A stretch of DNA of 64,000 nt from Pseudomonadales bacterium. Lineage in GTDB: Bacteria; Pseudomonadota; Gammaproteobacteria; Pseudomonadales; Azotimanducaceae. The stretch spans positions 34,886 through 98,885 of the forward strand of contig JALZVT010000031.1 of assembly GCA_023300545.1 (NCBI GenBank), given 5' to 3'. Shown one piece after another: positions 60,023 to 64,000 of this stretch. The notes below the pieces were generated by a model, which saw only the letters and a program-made list of their open reading frames with translations, was not told where the DNA came from and made no database searches. A program made the position numbers and the translations under genes. Positions within the stretch are counted from its first letter, which is position 1. Each line of letters opens with the position of its first letter.

Positions 60023-61188
60023 GAGTTGCCCCCTGCTGCTTTTACTGCTTGCTGGGCTGCGTCTGTGAGGCTGGTTGCGGCGATCAGGTTAAGACCGCTT
60101 TCTGTCAGCATCTCGGCGCCCGCTTTCGAATTGTTGCCTTCAAACCGCACGACAACAGGCACTTCAACACCCACGTCACGAACCGCGGCAATAATGCCCT
60201 CGGCAATAATCGCGCAGCTCACAATGCCACCAAAAATATTAATGAGTACGGCCTGAACCGCATCGTCTGAAAGAATGATCTTGAACGCTTCGGTGACCGC
60301 TTCTTTGGTAGCACCACCACCCACGTCGAGGAAGTTGGCAGGATTGCCGCCATGCGTCTTCACAAGATCCATGGTGCCCATTGCAAGGCCAGCGCCGTTA
60401 ACCATGCAACCAATGTTGCCGTCGAGGGCGACATAGTTGAGGTTGAACTTGGCGGCCTGGGCTTCGCGTTCGTCTTCCTGGCTTGGGTCGTTCATGGCCG
60501 CAAGCTTAGGTTGGCGATACAGCGCGTTACCGTCGATGCCAATCTTGGCGTCCAGACAATGAATGTCACCGTCGGTGGTAATAACCAGCGGGTTAATTTC
60601 CATCAACGCGCAATCCTGTTCGTGGAACAGTTTTGACAGGTTCATGAAAATCGCCGTGAACTGCTTCACCTGGGTCTTGTTCAGGCCCAGTGCGTAGGCC
60701 AGTTCGCGGCCCTGAAACGGCTGTGCGCCAACCGCAGGATTAATCACGGCACGCAAAATCTTTTCGGGCGTCTCTTCAGCCACCTTCTCGATCTCAACGC
60801 CACCTTCAGTCGACGCCATGAACACAACCCGGCGCGATGCTCGGTCGATCACCGCACCCAAATAGAGTTCGTTTTCGATGTCTGTGCAGGTCTCTACATA
60901 GATTTTGCTGACCGGCTGACCATTTTCATCAGTCTGGTAGGTCACCATGTTCTTGCCAATCCACTGCTCGGAAAACGCCCGAATCTCGTCAGCGTTATCG
61001 ACCAGCTTCACGCCACCCGCCTTACCGCGTCCACCAGCGTGCACCTGGGCTTTAACCACCCAGCGATCGCCGCCAATCTTTTCTGCGGCCGCAACGGCCT
61101 CATCCGCCGTATCGCAGGCAATGCCGTCCGATACTGGCAGCCCGTACTGCTTGAACAGCTGCTTGGACTGGTATTCGTGCAAGTTCAC
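60019..61188 (-). CDS. sucC: Succinyl-CoA ligase beta subunit
   Basis: ATP-grasp subunit of 389 residues: [47 protein letters not shown] and the phosphate-handling loop [16 protein letters not shown]. Start is GTG 61188 with GAGGGG about 7 nt upstream. It follows lpdA after 105 nt. Confidence 0.97.
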   Translation of the reverse strand: MNLHEYQSKQLFKQYGLPVSDGIACDTADEAVAAAEKIGGDRWVVKAQVHAGGRGKAGGVKLVDNADEIRAFSEQWIGKNMVTYQTDENGQPVSKIYVETCTDIENELYLGAVIDRASRRVVFMASTEGGVEIEKVAEETPEKILRAVINPAVGAQPFQGRELAYALGLNKTQVKQFTAIFMNLSKLFHEQDCALMEINPLVITTDGDIHCLDAKIGIDGNALYRQPKLAAMNDPSQEDEREAQAAKFNLNYVALDGNIGCMVNGAGLAMGTMDLVKTHGGNPANFLDVGGGATKEAVTEAFKIILSDDAVQAVLINIFGGIVSCAIIAEGIIAAVRDVGVEVPVVVRFEGNNSKAGAEMLTESGLNLIAATSLTDAAQQAVKAAGGNS

Positions 61189-61293
61189 TTGGTTTCCCCT
61201 CGCTGGTTAAAGTTGTTTTCACTAGAAATCATAGGTTAAGTAAGTAGCTCATATATTATGTTAAATAAATGCGCCTTCCTGTTGCTGGTCTGA

Positions 61294-63985
<2,692 letters not shown>

Positions 63986-64000
63986 CGTTTGTTGTCCTGT

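Overview
The window is a contiguous piece of a free-living gammaproteobacterial chromosome made almost entirely of housekeeping genes. Base composition is even and moderately GC-rich. I saw no prophage, insertion sequence, integron, CRISPR array or rRNA operon. Gene order matches blocks known from Pseudomonas and related marine Gammaproteobacteria: tRNA-Pro/Arg/His-tig-clpP-clpX-lon-hupB-ppiD; leuC-leuD-leuB-asd-fimV-truA-trpF; folC-SPOR-cvpA-purF; methyltransferase-rnhA-dnaQ with mltD alongside; sucB-lpdA-sucC-sucD. NhaB, AcuI and MiaE fit a marine or brackish heterotroph, but the order cannot be fixed from the sequence alone.

Layout. 1-5.1 kb: end of a probable AddB-like nuclease, an AddA-like helicase-nuclease, then aroG behind an aromatic-rich leader peptide and attenuator. 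5.1-9.6 kb: nfuA and metH. 9.6-20.2 kb: a tiny membrane protein, acuI, sohB, an SCP2-like protein, nudC, nhaB, dnaQ/rnhA, a methyltransferase, mltD and an unknown lipoprotein. 20.2-29.4 kb: ppiD, hupB, lon, clpX, clpP, tig and three tRNAs read leftward. 29.6-32.3 kb: folD-lpxH facing miaE-DUF1289. 32.4-43.4 kb: one long leftward run, trpF-trpB-trpA-folC-SPOR-cvpA-purF-moxR-DUF58-tgpA. 43.5-51.9 kb: leuC-leuD-leuB-asd, fimV and truA. 52-64 kb: a divergent LysR regulator, then aroC, prmB, a DUF4892 protein, gpsA and htpG, and finally sucD, sucC, lpdA and sucB (sucA probably lies just beyond the right edge).

Tight operon design is common: many junctions are 4-nt ATGA or GTGA overlaps. Regulation can be read directly in several places: an attenuator before aroG, a sigma-32 promoter before htpG and a likely one before lon, and a strong sigma-70 promoter before the tRNA cluster. 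Several genes start at non-ATG codons; gpsA appears to start at CTG within a CTGA overlap with htpG.

The most notable non-standard features are the aroG leader peptide with its mutually exclusive antiterminator and terminator, a family of 24-nt perfect palindromes with arms beginning GGGGTCAGA that sits just after rightward genes at three convergent junctions, a 53-residue membrane protein lying between two members of that family, the CTG start of gpsA, and the absence of accD from its usual place before folC. I found no clearly new multi-gene system.
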